Shown: positions 35,560-46,413 of the stretch, piece after piece
Numbering within the stretch: the first letter of the stretch is position 1
How the letters are laid out: every line of letters starts with the position of its first letter
Source: Bufo bufo
Lineage: Eukaryota > Chordata > Amphibia > Anura > Bufonidae
NCBI RefSeq assembly: GCF_905171765.1
Contig: NC_053398.1
Span: 45,104,323 to 45,168,322 of the forward strand
Direction: 5' to 3'
Length of the DNA: 64,000 nucleotides
Position numbers and translations under genes: made by a program
Notes under the pieces: model-generated
The model's database searches: none
What the model saw: only the letters and a program-made list of their open reading frames with translations
What the model was told of the DNA's origin: nothing

Positions 35560-35998
35560 AAGGACAACCTGAATCTCCAGAATCGGATCCATCAACCGGA
35601 CCGAGCTCTTATGTATTGACAGGCGAGACACATAACCATAGGCTGGCAGCGTGGCTTAGACGAGCGGCAGAGTAATAGAGGAGCTGTCTCTTTATAGCAG
35701 ATAATGGAATGGACTTTTAGAGCATTAAACTCTCTCTAGCACTGGGATTAATTGTTTAATTCCTTCCCAGTCATACGTTTCAAAGGGTTTCCCCCGGGTC
35801 TTTAATACATCAGATAAGATAATGCATCAAACTGTTATTTAATGAGGTGTTAGGAGGATTGTGCCGCGCAGAGCCCCACAATGTGTATTTAATCTTTCCA
35901 TGACATGACTGAGGACGGGCTGAAAGCAAAGCTAAGCCAATGTAGAGGGCACAGCGAGGCCAAGGTGCAGCCGAAAGCCGCGCCGACAAGTAGTTTTA
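35560..35998. other. Single-copy-like AT-rich DNA, candidate conserved non-coding element
   Basis: The stretch has homeodomain-type TAATTG and TTAATGAG motifs and no repeat termini or coding frame (for example GGGATTAATTGTTTAATTCC near 35750). Conservation is a guess from composition only. Confidence 0.35.
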
Positions 35999-35999
35999 G

Positions 36000-36338
36000 G
36001 GTATGTTCACACGCCTTTTTTATTTTTGCACGGGTTTCAGCACGGATTTGGGGCCAAAATCTGCAACAAATCTACGGTGAAACCGCCTCCTACTGTTTTC
36101 AATGGGCGGCTGCGTCAGCGATGCAGTTTCCTAGACCATGCCAAGAACATACCCATCCGTTATTGGAGAGGTTACCATGTAGACACCTCGGAAAGGCGCC
36201 GCTGGAGCCTGCTCGTGGTTTAGGTCCATTCAGTGCAGGACCGCGCCATTTAAAATGAAAACCCACGGCAGTAACCACAGCATTTTCTGCTTTGGGATAC
36301 ACGACTGCTTCAAAATCCATTGTGTGGACATTCCCTAT
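36000..36338. mobile_element. MITE, family F (copy 2), cut by a larger element
   Basis: Opens GGGTATGTTCACACGCC and reaches TGTGTGGACATTCCCTAT, where the 5.1-kb hAT-like element inserts. Confidence 0.6.
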
Positions 36339-37325
36339 CAGAGGCGGCTCTTCCATTAGGCCACTTAGGCCGCCGCCTAAGTCCTCGCTCTGGTGGGGGC
36401 CTTGCTCTGACTCCCACCCGACACTGCCGCAAGTACAATTATTGGCTTCCGCGGCCGGCCGGTGGCCTAAGCGGACTAATAAGAGTCACAGCGGGGCCCG
36501 CAGCCGCTCTGAGCCCCTCTCGGCCTCTTTAAGAGAGCAGTGGCTGCTGGGGCTCGGAGAGTGCCACCGCACAGGCACATCTTCTGAACGTTGCCAGCCC
36601 CGCCCCCAGAGCGCTGCGCAGCCACGCAGGGGAGGAGAAGGAGGAGCCAGGGCCCTTACCTCAGTCCGTGTCTGGCTGCCTCCCACAGACAAACAGTGGT
36701 GCCCGAAGCTCAAGGTGTGTGTGTCTCACTGCTGCTGCCCTGCCCAGTGCCCACTCCTGGTCGGGCCACAGCAGCAGCCAGCAGTCAAAAACAGCGCAGC
36801 AGGCAGCCTGCTGGCTGATGTCCCCCCCATTGCCTGGTGCCAGTCTCTGTGCCATCATGGAGGGGGTCGGGGGAGAAATGTACCGTGGGGGGGTGGGGAA
36901 GATGTGCTGCTGCCAGGCCCATGGAGAGGGAGAAATGTGCCCTTGGGAGTGGGGGGAAGAAATGTGACATGAAGAGGGTGATGTAAAAAGGAGGGGGTGA
37001 TGTGACATGGATGGAGGGGGAGTAATGTTACATTAAGGCCGGGGGGCATCATTGGGGGCACTTTTTACTGGCACATTATTAGGTGGCGCTATGGGGGCAC
37101 TTCTTGCCGGCACATTATTGGTGGGCACTATAGGGACATCTACTGAGGCCACAAAGAAGGGGTATGTTATATGGAAGGCTCTGTACAGTGGCATTTTATA
37201 CTGGGACACATTATGGTGGGTACTATGGGGAAGGGGGGAGAGGAGTACTATGGGGTCATCTCCAGGGGGCACTAAGAAGGGGTATTTTATGCTTGCAAAT
37301 TATGGGGGACACTGAGGGCATCTAC

Positions 37326-38625
37326 AGTCGTGGCCAAAAGTTTTGAGAATTACATAAATATTGGAAATTGGAAAAGTTGCTGCTTAAGTTTTTATAATAG
37401 CAATTTGCATATACTCCAGAATGTTATGAAGAGTGATCAGATGAATTGCATAGTCCTTCTTTGCCATGAAAATTAACTTAATCCCCCAAAAAAACTTTCC
37501 ACTGCATTTCATTGCTGTCATTAAAGGACCTGCTGAGATCATTTCAGTAATAGTCTTGTTAACTCAGGTGAGAATGTTGACGAGCACAAGGCTGGAGATC
37601 ATTATGTCAGGCTGATTGGGTAAAATGGCAGACTTGACATGTTAAAAGGAGGGTGATGCTTGAAATCATTGTTCTTCCATTGTTAACCATGGTGACCTGT
37701 AAAGAAACGCGTGCAGCCATCATTGCATTGCATAAAAATGGCTTCACAGGCAAGGATATTGTGGCTACTAAGATTGCACCTCAATCAACAATTTATAGGA
37801 TCATCAAGAACTTCAAGGAAAGAGGTTCAATTCTTGTTAAGAAGGCTTCAGGGCGTCCAAGAAAGTCCAGCAAGCGCCAGGATCGTCTCCTAAAGAGGAT
37901 TCAGCTGCGGGATCAGAGTGCCACCAGTGTAGAGCTTGCTCAGGAATGGCAGCAGGCAGATGTGAGCGCATCTGCACGCACAGTGAGGCGAAGACTTTTG
38001 GAAGATGGCCTGGTGTCAAGAAGGGCAGCAAAGAAGCCACTTCTCTCCAAAAAAAACATCAGGGACAGATTGATCTTCTGCAGAAAGTATGGTGAATAGA
38101 CTGCTGAGGACTGGGGCAAAGTCATATTCTCCGATGAAGCCTCTTTCCGATTGTTTGGGGCATCTGGAAAAAGGCTTGTCCGGAGAAGAAAAGGTGAGTG
38201 CTACCATCAGTCCTGTGTCATGCCAACAGTAAAGCATCCTGAGACCATTCATGTGTGGGGTTGCTTCTCATCCAAGGGAGTGGGCTCACTCACAATTTTG
38301 CCCAAAAACACAGCCATGAATAAAGAATGGTACCAAAACACCCTCCAACAGCAACTTCTTCCAACAATAGTTTGGTGAAGAACAATGCATTTTCCAGCAC
38401 GATGGAGCACCGTGCCAGAAGGCAAAAGTGATAACTAAGTGGCTCGGGGACCAAAACTTTGACATTTTGTGTCCATGGCCTGGAAACTCCCCAGATCTTA
38501 ATCCCATTGAGAACTTGTGATCAATCCTCAAGAGGCGGGTGGACAAACAAAAACACACAAATTCTGACAAACTCCAAGAAGTGATTATGAAAGAATGGGT
38601 TGCTATCAGTCAGGAATTGGCCCTT
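37326..38625 (+). mobile_element. Tc1/mariner-like transposon relic (DD35E spacing), right end lost
   Basis: ACAGTCGTGGCCAAAAGTTT marks the left end. The transposase frame starts at 37689. The right terminal region is absent, as host-element sequence resumes at about 38625. Confidence 0.8.
37689..38625 (+). pseudogene. Tc1/mariner transposase pseudogene, DD35E spacing
   Basis: From MVTCKETRAAIIALHKNG the frame is open for 136 codons with a helix-turn-helix and GRPRK motif. It is stopped by TAG at 38097-38099, then continues in frame with VIFSDEASFRLFG (first Asp). A further stop at 38377 is coupled to a frameshift, after which FQHDGAPCQ (second Asp) and SPDLNPIENL (Glu) appear, 35 residues apart. 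A TGA replaces the expected Trp after IENL. The last part of the protein is missing. Three lesions make it non-functional. Confidence 0.85.
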
Positions 38626-38698
38626 ATACTGGTATATTATAGGGGCACTAGGAGGAAGGGGGGAGAGGAGCACTATGGTGCATTTACTGGGGGCACTA

Positions 38699-40261
38699 CA
38701 GGGAGTGCAGAATTATTAGGCAAATGAGTATTTTGACCACATCATCCTCTTTATGCATGTTGTCTTACTCCAAGCTGTATAGGCTCGAAAGCCTACTACC
38801 AATTAAGCATATTAGGTGATGTGCATCTCTGTAATGAGAAGGGGTGTGGTCTAATGACATCAACACCCTATATTAGGTGTGCATAATTATTAGGCAACTT
38901 CCTTTCCTTTGGCAAAATGGGTCAAAAGAAGGACTTGACAGGCTCAGAAAAGTCAAAAATAGTCAGATATCTTGCAGAGGGATGCAGCACTCTTAAAATT
39001 GCAAAGCTTCTGAAGCGTGATCATTGAACAATCAAGCGTTTCATTCAAAATAGTCAACAGGGTCGCAAGAAGCGTGTGGAAAAACCAAGGCGCAAAATAA
39101 CTGCCCATGAACTGAGAAAAGTCAAGCGTGCAGCTGCCAAGATGCCACTTGCCACCAGTTTGGCCATATTTCAGAGCTGCAACATCACTGGAGTGCCCAA
39201 AAGCACAAGGTGTGCAATACTCAGAGACATGGCCAAGGTAAGAAAGGCTGAAAGACGACCACCACTGAACAAGACACACAAGCTGAAACGTCAAGACTGG
39301 GCCAAGAAATATCTCAAGACTGATTTTTCTAAGGTTTTATGGACTGATGAAATGAGAGTGAGTCTTGATGGGCCAAATGGATGGGCCCGTGGCTGGATTG
39401 GTAAAGGGCAGAGAGCTCCAGTCCGACTCAGACGCCAGCAAGGTGGAGGTGGAGTACTGGTTTGGGCTGGTATCATCAAAGATGAGCTTGTGGGGCCTTT
39501 TCGGGTTGAGGATGGAGTCAAGCTCAACTCCCAGTCCTACTGCCAGTTTCTGGAAGACACCTTCTTCAAGCAGTGGTACAGGAAGAAGTCTGCATCCTTC
39601 AAGAAAAACATGATTTTCATGCAGGACAATGCTCCATCACACGCGTCCAAGTACTCCACAGCGTGGCTGGCAAGAAAGGGTATAAAAGAAGAAAATCTAA
39701 TGACATGGCCTCCTTGTTCACCTGATCTGAACCCCATTGAGAACCTGTGGTCCATCATCAAATGTGAGATTTACAAGGAGGGAAAACAGTACACCTCTCT
39801 GAACAGTGTCTGGGAGGCTGTGGTTGCTGCTGCACGCAATGTTGATGGTGAACAGATCAAAACACTGACAGAATCCATGGATGGCAGGCTTTTGAGGGTC
39901 CTTGCAAAGAAAGGTGGCTATATTGGTCACTGATTTGTTTTTGTTTTGTTTTTGAATGTCAGAAATGTATATTTGTGAATGTTGAGATGTTATATTGGTT
40001 TCACTGGTAAAAATAAATAATTGAAATGGGTATATATTTGTTTTTTGTTAAGTTGCCTAATAATTATGCACAGAAATAGTCACCTGCACACACAGATATC
40101 CCCCTAAAATAGCTAAAACTAAAAACAAACTAAAAACTACTTCCAAAAATCTTCAGCTTTGATATTAATGAGTTTTTTGGGTTCATTGAGAACATGGTTG
40201 TTGTTCAATAATAAAATTAATCCTCAAAAATACAACTTGCCTAATAATTCTGCACTCCCTG
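38699..40261 (+). mobile_element. Complete Tc1/mariner-like transposon (DD37E spacing), TA target duplication
   Basis: Ends CAGGGAGTGCAGAATTATTA and TAATAATTCTGCACTCCCTG are perfect inverted repeats. TA flanks both sides (38697-38698 and 40262-40263). A second inner copy of AATTATTAGGCAA lies at 38884 and its inverse at 40050. At 1,563 bases it is full length. Confidence 0.93.
38917..39933 (+). pseudogene. Tc1/mariner transposase (DD37E) with one premature stop
   Basis: From MGQKKDLTGSEKSKIVRYLA the frame runs 338 codons with a single lesion: TGA at 39025-39027 in KRDH*TIKRF, where Arg (CGA) would be the simplest ancestor. Catalytic residues are all present: VLWTDEMR, FMQDNAPSH and SPDLNPIENLW. 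The second Asp and the Glu are 37 residues apart. An open frame of 285 codons remains from 39076, but it lacks the N-terminal DNA-binding part. Readthrough or recoding is not suggested by anything I can see. Confidence 0.9.
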
Positions 40262-41063
40262 TATATAGGGGTATTTTATACTGGCACATTATGGGGGACA
40301 CTATGGGAACATTAGCTCACTGGGGGCACATTATAAGGAGAATTATTTCTACTGGGGGGGGGGGCATTACGGTGGGCTTTATTACTCCCCCATGGTATGA
40401 CCCCCTAGTAGCAGCACCAGCCTCTCCCTGCTCTGCCATCCCTCTGCCCCTTCTCCAAATCCTTATTATGAAATCTTTCTCATTAGGATAAAACACAACA
40501 TCAGCTCCACCGAGCCCCCGGCCAAAGTGTGGAAGTGGTGTCCGAGATCCCCAAGGGCCAAGCCAAGTAATTGTAAGTTTTCATGTGAAATATGTTTGTT
40601 ATACACATATAGCATACTACACTGTGCCACACAATATACAGTATACCGCTACACTGTGTAGTCTGTTCTATAAGCACCACATTATTTTCTGTCTGCCACC
40701 ACAAAACAATCTGGAAGTGTCACTCCATGTGGCATCATGTATGTGGGCAGTCATTTTTTGAAGTGCCCTTCTTTTTTTTTTTTTACTTAAGCCCCTCACC
40801 TTCAAAATGTCTGTGTACGTCCCTGCCCTGTACAATGTGCTGTAATCATGCAGCTGCTTAACCCTGACTGTGACATCACTGTGTATACCCTGTACTGTGA
40901 TGTCACTCACTGTGCATGTTAACCCTGTACTGTTAGTCACAGTACAGGGTTAATATGCACAGTGATGTCACATACAGTACAGCCAGGGTTAATCTTTATT
41001 ATAGCTTGCATATCTTGTGTTCGTGGGGGCCTCATGTTCGAGTTTCGCCTAAGGCCTCACAAA

Positions 41064-41407
41064 CAGTGATGGCCAGTTCGCATTGTTCACCCGCGAACAC
41101 ATGTGAGCTGCCATCTTTTCTCACGGCGAGTCCGGCGAGGCACAGGTAAGCCCTTACCTGTGCCTGTGCTGCGAGCCGGTCTGAAACAAATGCGGTCAGC
41201 GGGAGCAGGCAGTTGCGATGACAGCCCGATGAAGACCCCCGGCGGCTGTTCTCGGAACTGCCTGCTCCCGCTGACCGCATTTGTTTCAGACCGGCTCGCA
41301 GCACAGGCACAGGTAAGGAAGGGCTTACCCGTGCCTCGCCGGACTTGTGAGAAAAGATGGCAGCTCGCATGTGTTCGCGGGCGTACAATGCGAACTGGCC
41401 ATCACTG
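41064..41407. mobile_element. hAT-type fold-back (344 bp) with perfect 8-bp target duplication
   Basis: CTCACAAA is present at 41056-41063 and 41408-41415. The ends CAGTGATGGCCAGTTCGCAT and ATGCGAACTGGCCATCACTG are exact inverted repeats, and the arms pair over most of the length. It inserts near the right end of the 5.1-kb host element. Confidence 0.9.
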
Positions 41408-41625
41408 CTCACAAAGTCTAGAGCCGCCTCCGATTCCCTTATGGTAAATTGTTGTGGTTTTCATGTGGACAGTTTTGCAGGAGCGCAAAGCATTATACTG
41501 ATTTATAATGCTGTGTACCTCTGCATTACCTTACTGCTGCAGGATCACGATGACCTAGAGCTGTCACTATGATTCAGTGCAGTATCGTGATTTCTGGACT
41601 GCACATGCTCATGTGAAACAGCCCT

Positions 41626-41851
41626 GTGTGTTGAGCGAACTTCTGTTTTAAGTTCGGCTTCCGGTTAGCAGAGAATCCCGATATGGATTCCGAATTCCGT
41701 TGTGGTCCGTAGTAGCGGAATCAATAATGGCCAATTATTGATTCCGCTACCACGGACCACAACGGAATTCGGAATCCATATCGGGATTCTCCGCTAACCG
41801 GAAGCCGAACTTTAGACGCCGAACTTAAAACAGAAGTTCGCTCAACACTAC
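41626..41851. mobile_element. hAT-type fold-back (TGTTGAGCGAAC ends)
   Basis: TGTTGAGCGAACTTCTGTTT is inverted at the right as AAACAGAAGTTCGCTCAACA, followed by CTA. The arms span nearly the whole unit. The end is like that of the autonomous hAT relic at 10514. A clean 8-bp duplication is not visible. Confidence 0.75.
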
Positions 41852-41962
41852 TAACAACGTGTGCCATTTGAAAAGTTCTGCGCGTGCGCTGTGGCACTAC
41901 CCCTCAGAAGGGAATGTAGCGCGCAGGACTCGACCAACAGGGAGAGGGCATCTGCACGAGAT

Positions 41963-42875
41963 TTAGGCCTCTTTCAAACGGGCGGGAAAATGTGCGGGTG
42001 CGTTGCGGGAACACCCGCGATTTTTCAGCGCGAGTGCAAAACATTGTAATGCGTTTTGCACTCGCGTGAGAAAAATCGCGCGTGTTTGGTACCCAAACCC
42101 GAACTTCTTCACAGAAGTTCGGGTTTGGGATCGGTGTTCTGTAGATGTTATTATTTTCCCTTATAACATGGTTATAAGGGAAAATAATAGCATTCTGAAT
42201 ACAGAATGCTTAGTAGGTGATCAATTGAGGGTTAAATTTTTTTTAAAAAATTAACTTACCTTCTCCTCTTGTTTGCGTAGTTCCCAGTCTCTTCTTTACT
42301 TCTTTAATGATGAGCTGTGGGCTAAAGGACCTTTGGTGACGTCAGATCACATGCTCCAATCACATGGTACATCACCGTGGTGATGGACCATGTGATTGGA
42401 GCATGTGATCTGACGTCACCACAGGTCCTAGCCTATAGTTGATCTTTTAAGAAGTAAAGAAGAGACCGGGAACTACGCGAACAAGAGGAGAAGGTGAGTT
42501 AATTTTTATTTATTTTTTTAACCCTCAATTGATCACCTACTAAGCATTATAACCATGTTATAAGGGAAAATAATACAGTGAATAGACTGTCACCTAGCAA
42601 CCATGCGTGAAAATCGCACCGCATCCACACTTGCTTGCGGATGCTTGCGATTTTCACGCAACCCCATTCACTTCTATGGGGCCTGCGTTGCGTGAAAAAC
42701 CGCAGAATATAGAGCATGCTGCGATTTTCATGCAACGCACAAGTGATGCGTGAAAATCACCGCTCATGTGAACAGCCACATAGAAATGAATGGGTCGGTA
42801 TTCAGTGCGGGTGCAATGCGTTCACCTCACGCATCGCATCCGCGCGGAATACTCGCCCGTGTGAAAGAGGCCTAA
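41963..42875 (-). mobile_element. ~910-bp palindromic element, family E (copy 4, inverted)
   Basis: TTAGGCCTCTTTCAAACGGG to CGCCCGTGTGAAAGAGGCCTAA. The characteristic GCGATTTTCACGC half lies on the right, so the orientation is opposite to the copies at 16477 and 22226. The centre is a long hairpin with TGACGTCA-like sites. Confidence 0.8.
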
Positions 42876-42899
42876 GAAGGAGATTTGGAGGCAGAGCAA

Positions 42900-43500
42900 T
42901 GCTGGGAGTTGTGGTTATTTAACTGGGACTGCATGTTAGGGCTGAAGGGAGGGATGTTATTTACATGGAACTGTATGTTGATGGCAGCTTTGGGAGGGAC
43001 TTATGTTATTTACATGGGACTGTATGTTGGAGGCGGATGTGAGAGGGAGTGATGTTATTTACATGGGACTGTATGTCAGAGGGGGCTGGGGAGGCAGTGA
43101 TGTTATTTACATAGGACTGTATGTTGATGGCGGCTGTGGGAGGGAGTAATGTTATTTACATGGGACTGAATGTTACAGGGGTCTGAGGGAGGGAATAATG
43201 TTATTTACATGGGACTGAAAGTTGAGGGGGTGATGTTTACATGGGATTGCATGTTGGAGGCAGCTGGGGAGGGGGTGATATTATTTACTTGGAACTGTAT
43301 TTTAGAGGGGGCTGGAGAGATGGTGTGATGTTATTCACATGGGACTCTAGACGAGAGAGGGAAATAGTATTATTTACATGGGACAATATATTGGAGGGGC
43401 TGAAGGGAGGGGAGTGATGTTATTTACATAGGACTGTATTTTGGAGGGGGCAGGAGAGATGGTGTGATGTTATTTACACGGGACTGTATGGTGGTGGGAG
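42900..43500 (+). repeat. Degenerate minisatellite of ~50-bp units
   Basis: About 11-12 units contain ATGTTATTTACATGGGACTG followed by TATGTTGGAGG-like and GGGAGGG-like segments. Unit length varies and divergence is high. Confidence 0.8.
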
Positions 43501-43990
43501 GAATATAACTACAGAGGGCACTTCAGGGGGCATTATAAATACTGGGGGCACTTCAGGGTGAGCATTATAACAGTAGGGGACAGTATAAATACTGTGGGCA
43601 CTGTAGGGGTATTCTAAATCCAGGGAACAGTAGGTGTTCTTACTACTACTGGGGGCTCTATAGGAGTGACTTATAGATCCTCCTTATTTCTACTAAGAGA
43701 ACTATGGGGACCTTATTATTACTAAGGGGTCTGTAGATAGCTTTATTACCACTGGGGGAACAACAAGGGGCCTTTTTTCTACTGGGGGCTCTGTGAGGGT
43801 ATTATTAATACTGGAGGGCTCTTTTACTAATAGGGGCACTTATGAGGAGCGTTTGGGGGCACTGTAGGGGGCAGTATTACTAATGGGGGCATTCTTGGGA
43901 GCATTATCACTGTAGGGGGCAGTATTACTAATGAGGGCATTCTAGAAGGAAATTATTATTGGTGGGCCTATGAGGAATACTATTACTATG
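43500..43990 (+). repeat. Degenerate GGGGGCACT-type tandem repeat
   Basis: Irregular units of GGGGGCACT/CAGTAGGGG and ATTATTACTA recur about every 30-40 bases. A similar sequence occurs in the 5.1-kb host element (about 37040-37320 and 40264-40340). Confidence 0.6.
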
Positions 43991-44415
43991 GGGGCACTCT
44001 CTTTTCTGTTCCAGCATGACTGTCCCCTGTGCACAAAGCAAGGTCCATAAAGACATGGTTGGTTGAGTTAGGCGTGGTAGAACTTCACTGGCCTTGCAGA
44101 GCCCTGACACCTCAACCTCATCCAACACCTTTGGGATGACTTAGAACGGAGATTGTGAGCTAGGCCCTCTCGTCTAACATCTGTGTCTGACCTCACAAAT
44201 CCCCCTCCTGGATGAATGGCCAAAAATTCCCACAGACACCCTCCAAAATCTTGTAGAAAGCTTTTCCAGATGACTGGAGGCTGTGTTACCTCCAAAGGTA
44301 GTGGTGGGAGCATTTCCATATTAATGCCTATGGACGTGGAATGGGATGTCATAACGGCTCCTGCGGGTGTGATGAGTAGGTGTCCTAATACTTTTGCTCT
44401 GCAGTGTATCTTTAT
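43990..44415 (+). pseudogene. Tc1-like transposase C-terminal relic
   Basis: Reading across stops gives QHDCP followed by HLNLIQHLWDDLERRL and then a stop and ARPSRLTSVSDLTN. This is the C-terminal part of a common Tc1-like family (usually LIEHLWDELERRL). The third catalytic Glu position is Gln and several stops interrupt. The end GTGTCCTAATACTTTTG near 44382 resembles the terminal region of that family. Confidence 0.7.
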
Positions 44416-44475
44416 CATTAGTAGGTTTTCATTTGTTGAGAAGCTACAACCTCTTGTTATAACAGTGCTATCTTC

Positions 44476-44828
44476 TAGGGAGGAGCGAATTTCATGTTAT
44501 GAAATTTGTTTGCGCTTTGTTTGGTGGTAAAAGCAGAATTGCGTTATGGATTCCGTTACCGCGGACCATAACGCAATTCTATGACAGAATGCATAACGGA
44601 ATGCCTTTAGATTCCCCTGCATAACGGAAATGGGACGGATCAGTTATGCAGGCCATAGACTTCTATTATGATGGAATGAATAACGGAATGCCTCTAAAGG
44701 CATTCCGTTATGCATTCTGTCATATAATTGCGTTATGGTCCGCGTTAACGGAATCCATAACGCATCTCTGCTTTTACCACCAAACAAAGCGCAAACGAGT
44801 TTCAAAATATAAAATTCGCTCATCTCTA
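44476..44828. mobile_element. hAT-type fold-back (353 bp), 8-bp target duplication with one mismatch
   Basis: CTATCTTC (44468-44475) and GTATCTTC (44829-44836) flank the unit. The ends TAGGGAGGAGCGAATTTCAT and AAAATTCGCTCATCTCTA are inverted repeats, with ATTCCGTTATGCA-like pairs inside. Confidence 0.8.
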
Positions 44829-44949
44829 GTATCTTCCACCCGCATGCCGATCCCGTCCAATATATCGCTGCCAATGGAGGAGTATTAACCGATCACGTCA
44901 CAATGCATCCTCCACTGTAACTCAAGCAGCGCAGGACTTCTCCTGTAAT

Positions 44950-45359
44950 ATTGTGATGGGGATAATGACACCAAAAAAAATGAAAAGAGACATTTTCAGG
45001 ATTCATATATTTGCAATGTCCAGCTTGCCAACTAAATCTCCCCATTCATTGATCTGCTAGATTTCTATCAAGCTGAAAGGGAGTGTCTTTTCTGCTGCAG
45101 CTAAGGGGGCGTGTCTCAGCTCTCCCTATCACAGCTCAGGGGGCAGTTGAAGGAAGAAACTGAGCATGTGCGACCTTCTCAGTGAGCAGGACAAAGAAAT
45201 AAGAAAAAGAACAAACAGTAGGTGGCGCTATACAGATACATTTTATTGAATAACTCACTGACTATACAAAATTTTAAATTAGATGCAATTACAAAAGTAT
45301 TCAGATCCAGGTGCTGGTTTGAAAACTGTAGAATATTTTTTGTGGGACAACCCTTTTAA
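44950..45359 (-). mobile_element. TTAA-type element with CACGCCCCCT module, minus orientation
   Basis: It matches, inverted, the units at 48119-48632 and 54817-56597: GTGGGACAACCCTTTTAA is its proximal end and AGGTGGCGCTATACAGATAC a shared phrase. It carries a single copy of the AGGGGGCGTGTCTCAGCTCTC module, which is repeated in the other two. Confidence 0.75.
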
Positions 45360-46239
45360 ATAAATGATCAGCCTAGGACTACGGCTAGGATGGCATATCC
45401 CTGGTCTTCCAGCAAGTCTCCACAGAGGTGGCGGGAACATAGCCGAGGGAGGGATTTAATAACACACAGATAATCATTTATTTTCTGCTGTATATTTTCA
45501 TTGCTGAGCAATTACATTCAGCAAATGAGCCTATATGGAAGCCACTAACAGATTGTCAATGACCAGGATAAGGATAGGAAAGCGTTTTGGATCCATATAT
45601 CACTCCTTAGTGGTTAACACAATTACAAAACATTGCACAGGCAAGCACCAATTGGCATCTAAAATCGAGGAAATCATAATTTAGTTCATTTGTCCAAGGC
45701 ATCGGGGAGAACAGCTGGTAAATAATCAGAGTCCCTGCTCTGGGATGTTCAAGAGAAAACTGAATTTAGGATATTGATTTAAGGGACGCGGCCAGGGTAA
45801 GGTTATGTGTGATATCTGCTTTATTGCCGAGAATGGAATTTCACGTCAAGTCATGAGCGGCTGTGACTAGCCATTTATTTTCCGGTCTAATACCAGTTAT
45901 TTTATTAATATTAGGACAGTACAGCTGCCATCGTTCTGCCGGTAACCTTAATACAGATCTGCAGTCGCCTCGACTGGGGTATCTGTTTTACACATAGAAC
46001 ATACAAAATAGCAAAAAAAATAATGTACCGTACGTCCCTGCAGATGGGACAGGCCATTTACTGAACGCCGCCAGCACCATGGCCTGTAGAAGACTCCTGA
46101 CTAAAGGAAGAAGAGGTGCTAAATCAAGGCATCCCAAAAACCTTCAAATATTTTTATTGCCCCAGTGGATTATGTGTTTTTGTGAAAAAAAAGTAGCATA
46201 ATACAGTACCAGGAAAGTAAATGAGCTTTGACAAGTATC
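45360..46239. other. Single-copy-like DNA, candidate conserved non-coding sequence
   Basis: About 880 bases without repeat ends or a long frame, with AT-rich motifs such as CAAATTAGG-free TAATCATTTATTTTCTGC and TTTATTAATATTAGG. Nothing coding is seen. Confidence 0.4.
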
Positions 46240-46247
46240 ATGTACAC

Positions 46248-46405
46248 CAGGGATCAGCAACCTCCGGCACTCCAGCTGTTCAGAAACTACAACTCCCAGA
46301 ATGCTTCATTCACTTCTAAGGGAGTTAGAAGCGCAGCCAAGTATGTTTGCATGCTGGGAGTTGTAGTTCCACAGCAGCTGAAGTGCCGAAGGTTGCTGAT
46401 CCCTG
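46248..46405. mobile_element. hAT-type short fold-back (158 bp) with near-perfect 8-bp target duplication
   Basis: ATGTACAC (46240-46247) and ATGTACAT (46406-46413). Ends CAGGGATCAGCAACCTCCGG and CGAAGGTTGCTGATCCCTG. Truncated relatives are near 21270-21345 and 33120-33212. Confidence 0.85.
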
Positions 46406-46413
46406 ATGTACAT

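Larger units (their letters stand above)
36339..41432. mobile_element. 5.1-kb hAT-like host element with three nested transposons
   Basis: Ends CAGAGGCGGCTCT and AGAGCCGCCTCCG. The flanks ATTCCCTAT (left) and ATTCCCTTAT (right) are a near-match target duplication. Its own sequence comprises 36339-37325, about 38625-38696, 40264-41063 and 41416-41432 and is GC-rich with degenerate GGGGGCACTATGG-type tandem motifs; it encodes no transposase. Nested inside are a DD35E relic, a DD37E element and a 344-bp fold-back. Confidence 0.7.

Noticed and set aside
35640..35680. A tRNA-like A-box (GTGGCTTAGACGAGCGG)
   Set aside because: No B-box (GGTTCGANTCC) follows at the right distance, and no cloverleaf can be drawn.
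36292..36972. A 226-codon plus-strand frame
   Set aside because: It lies in GC-rich non-coding sequence of the 5.1-kb element, has low-complexity composition and overlaps equally long frames on both strands.
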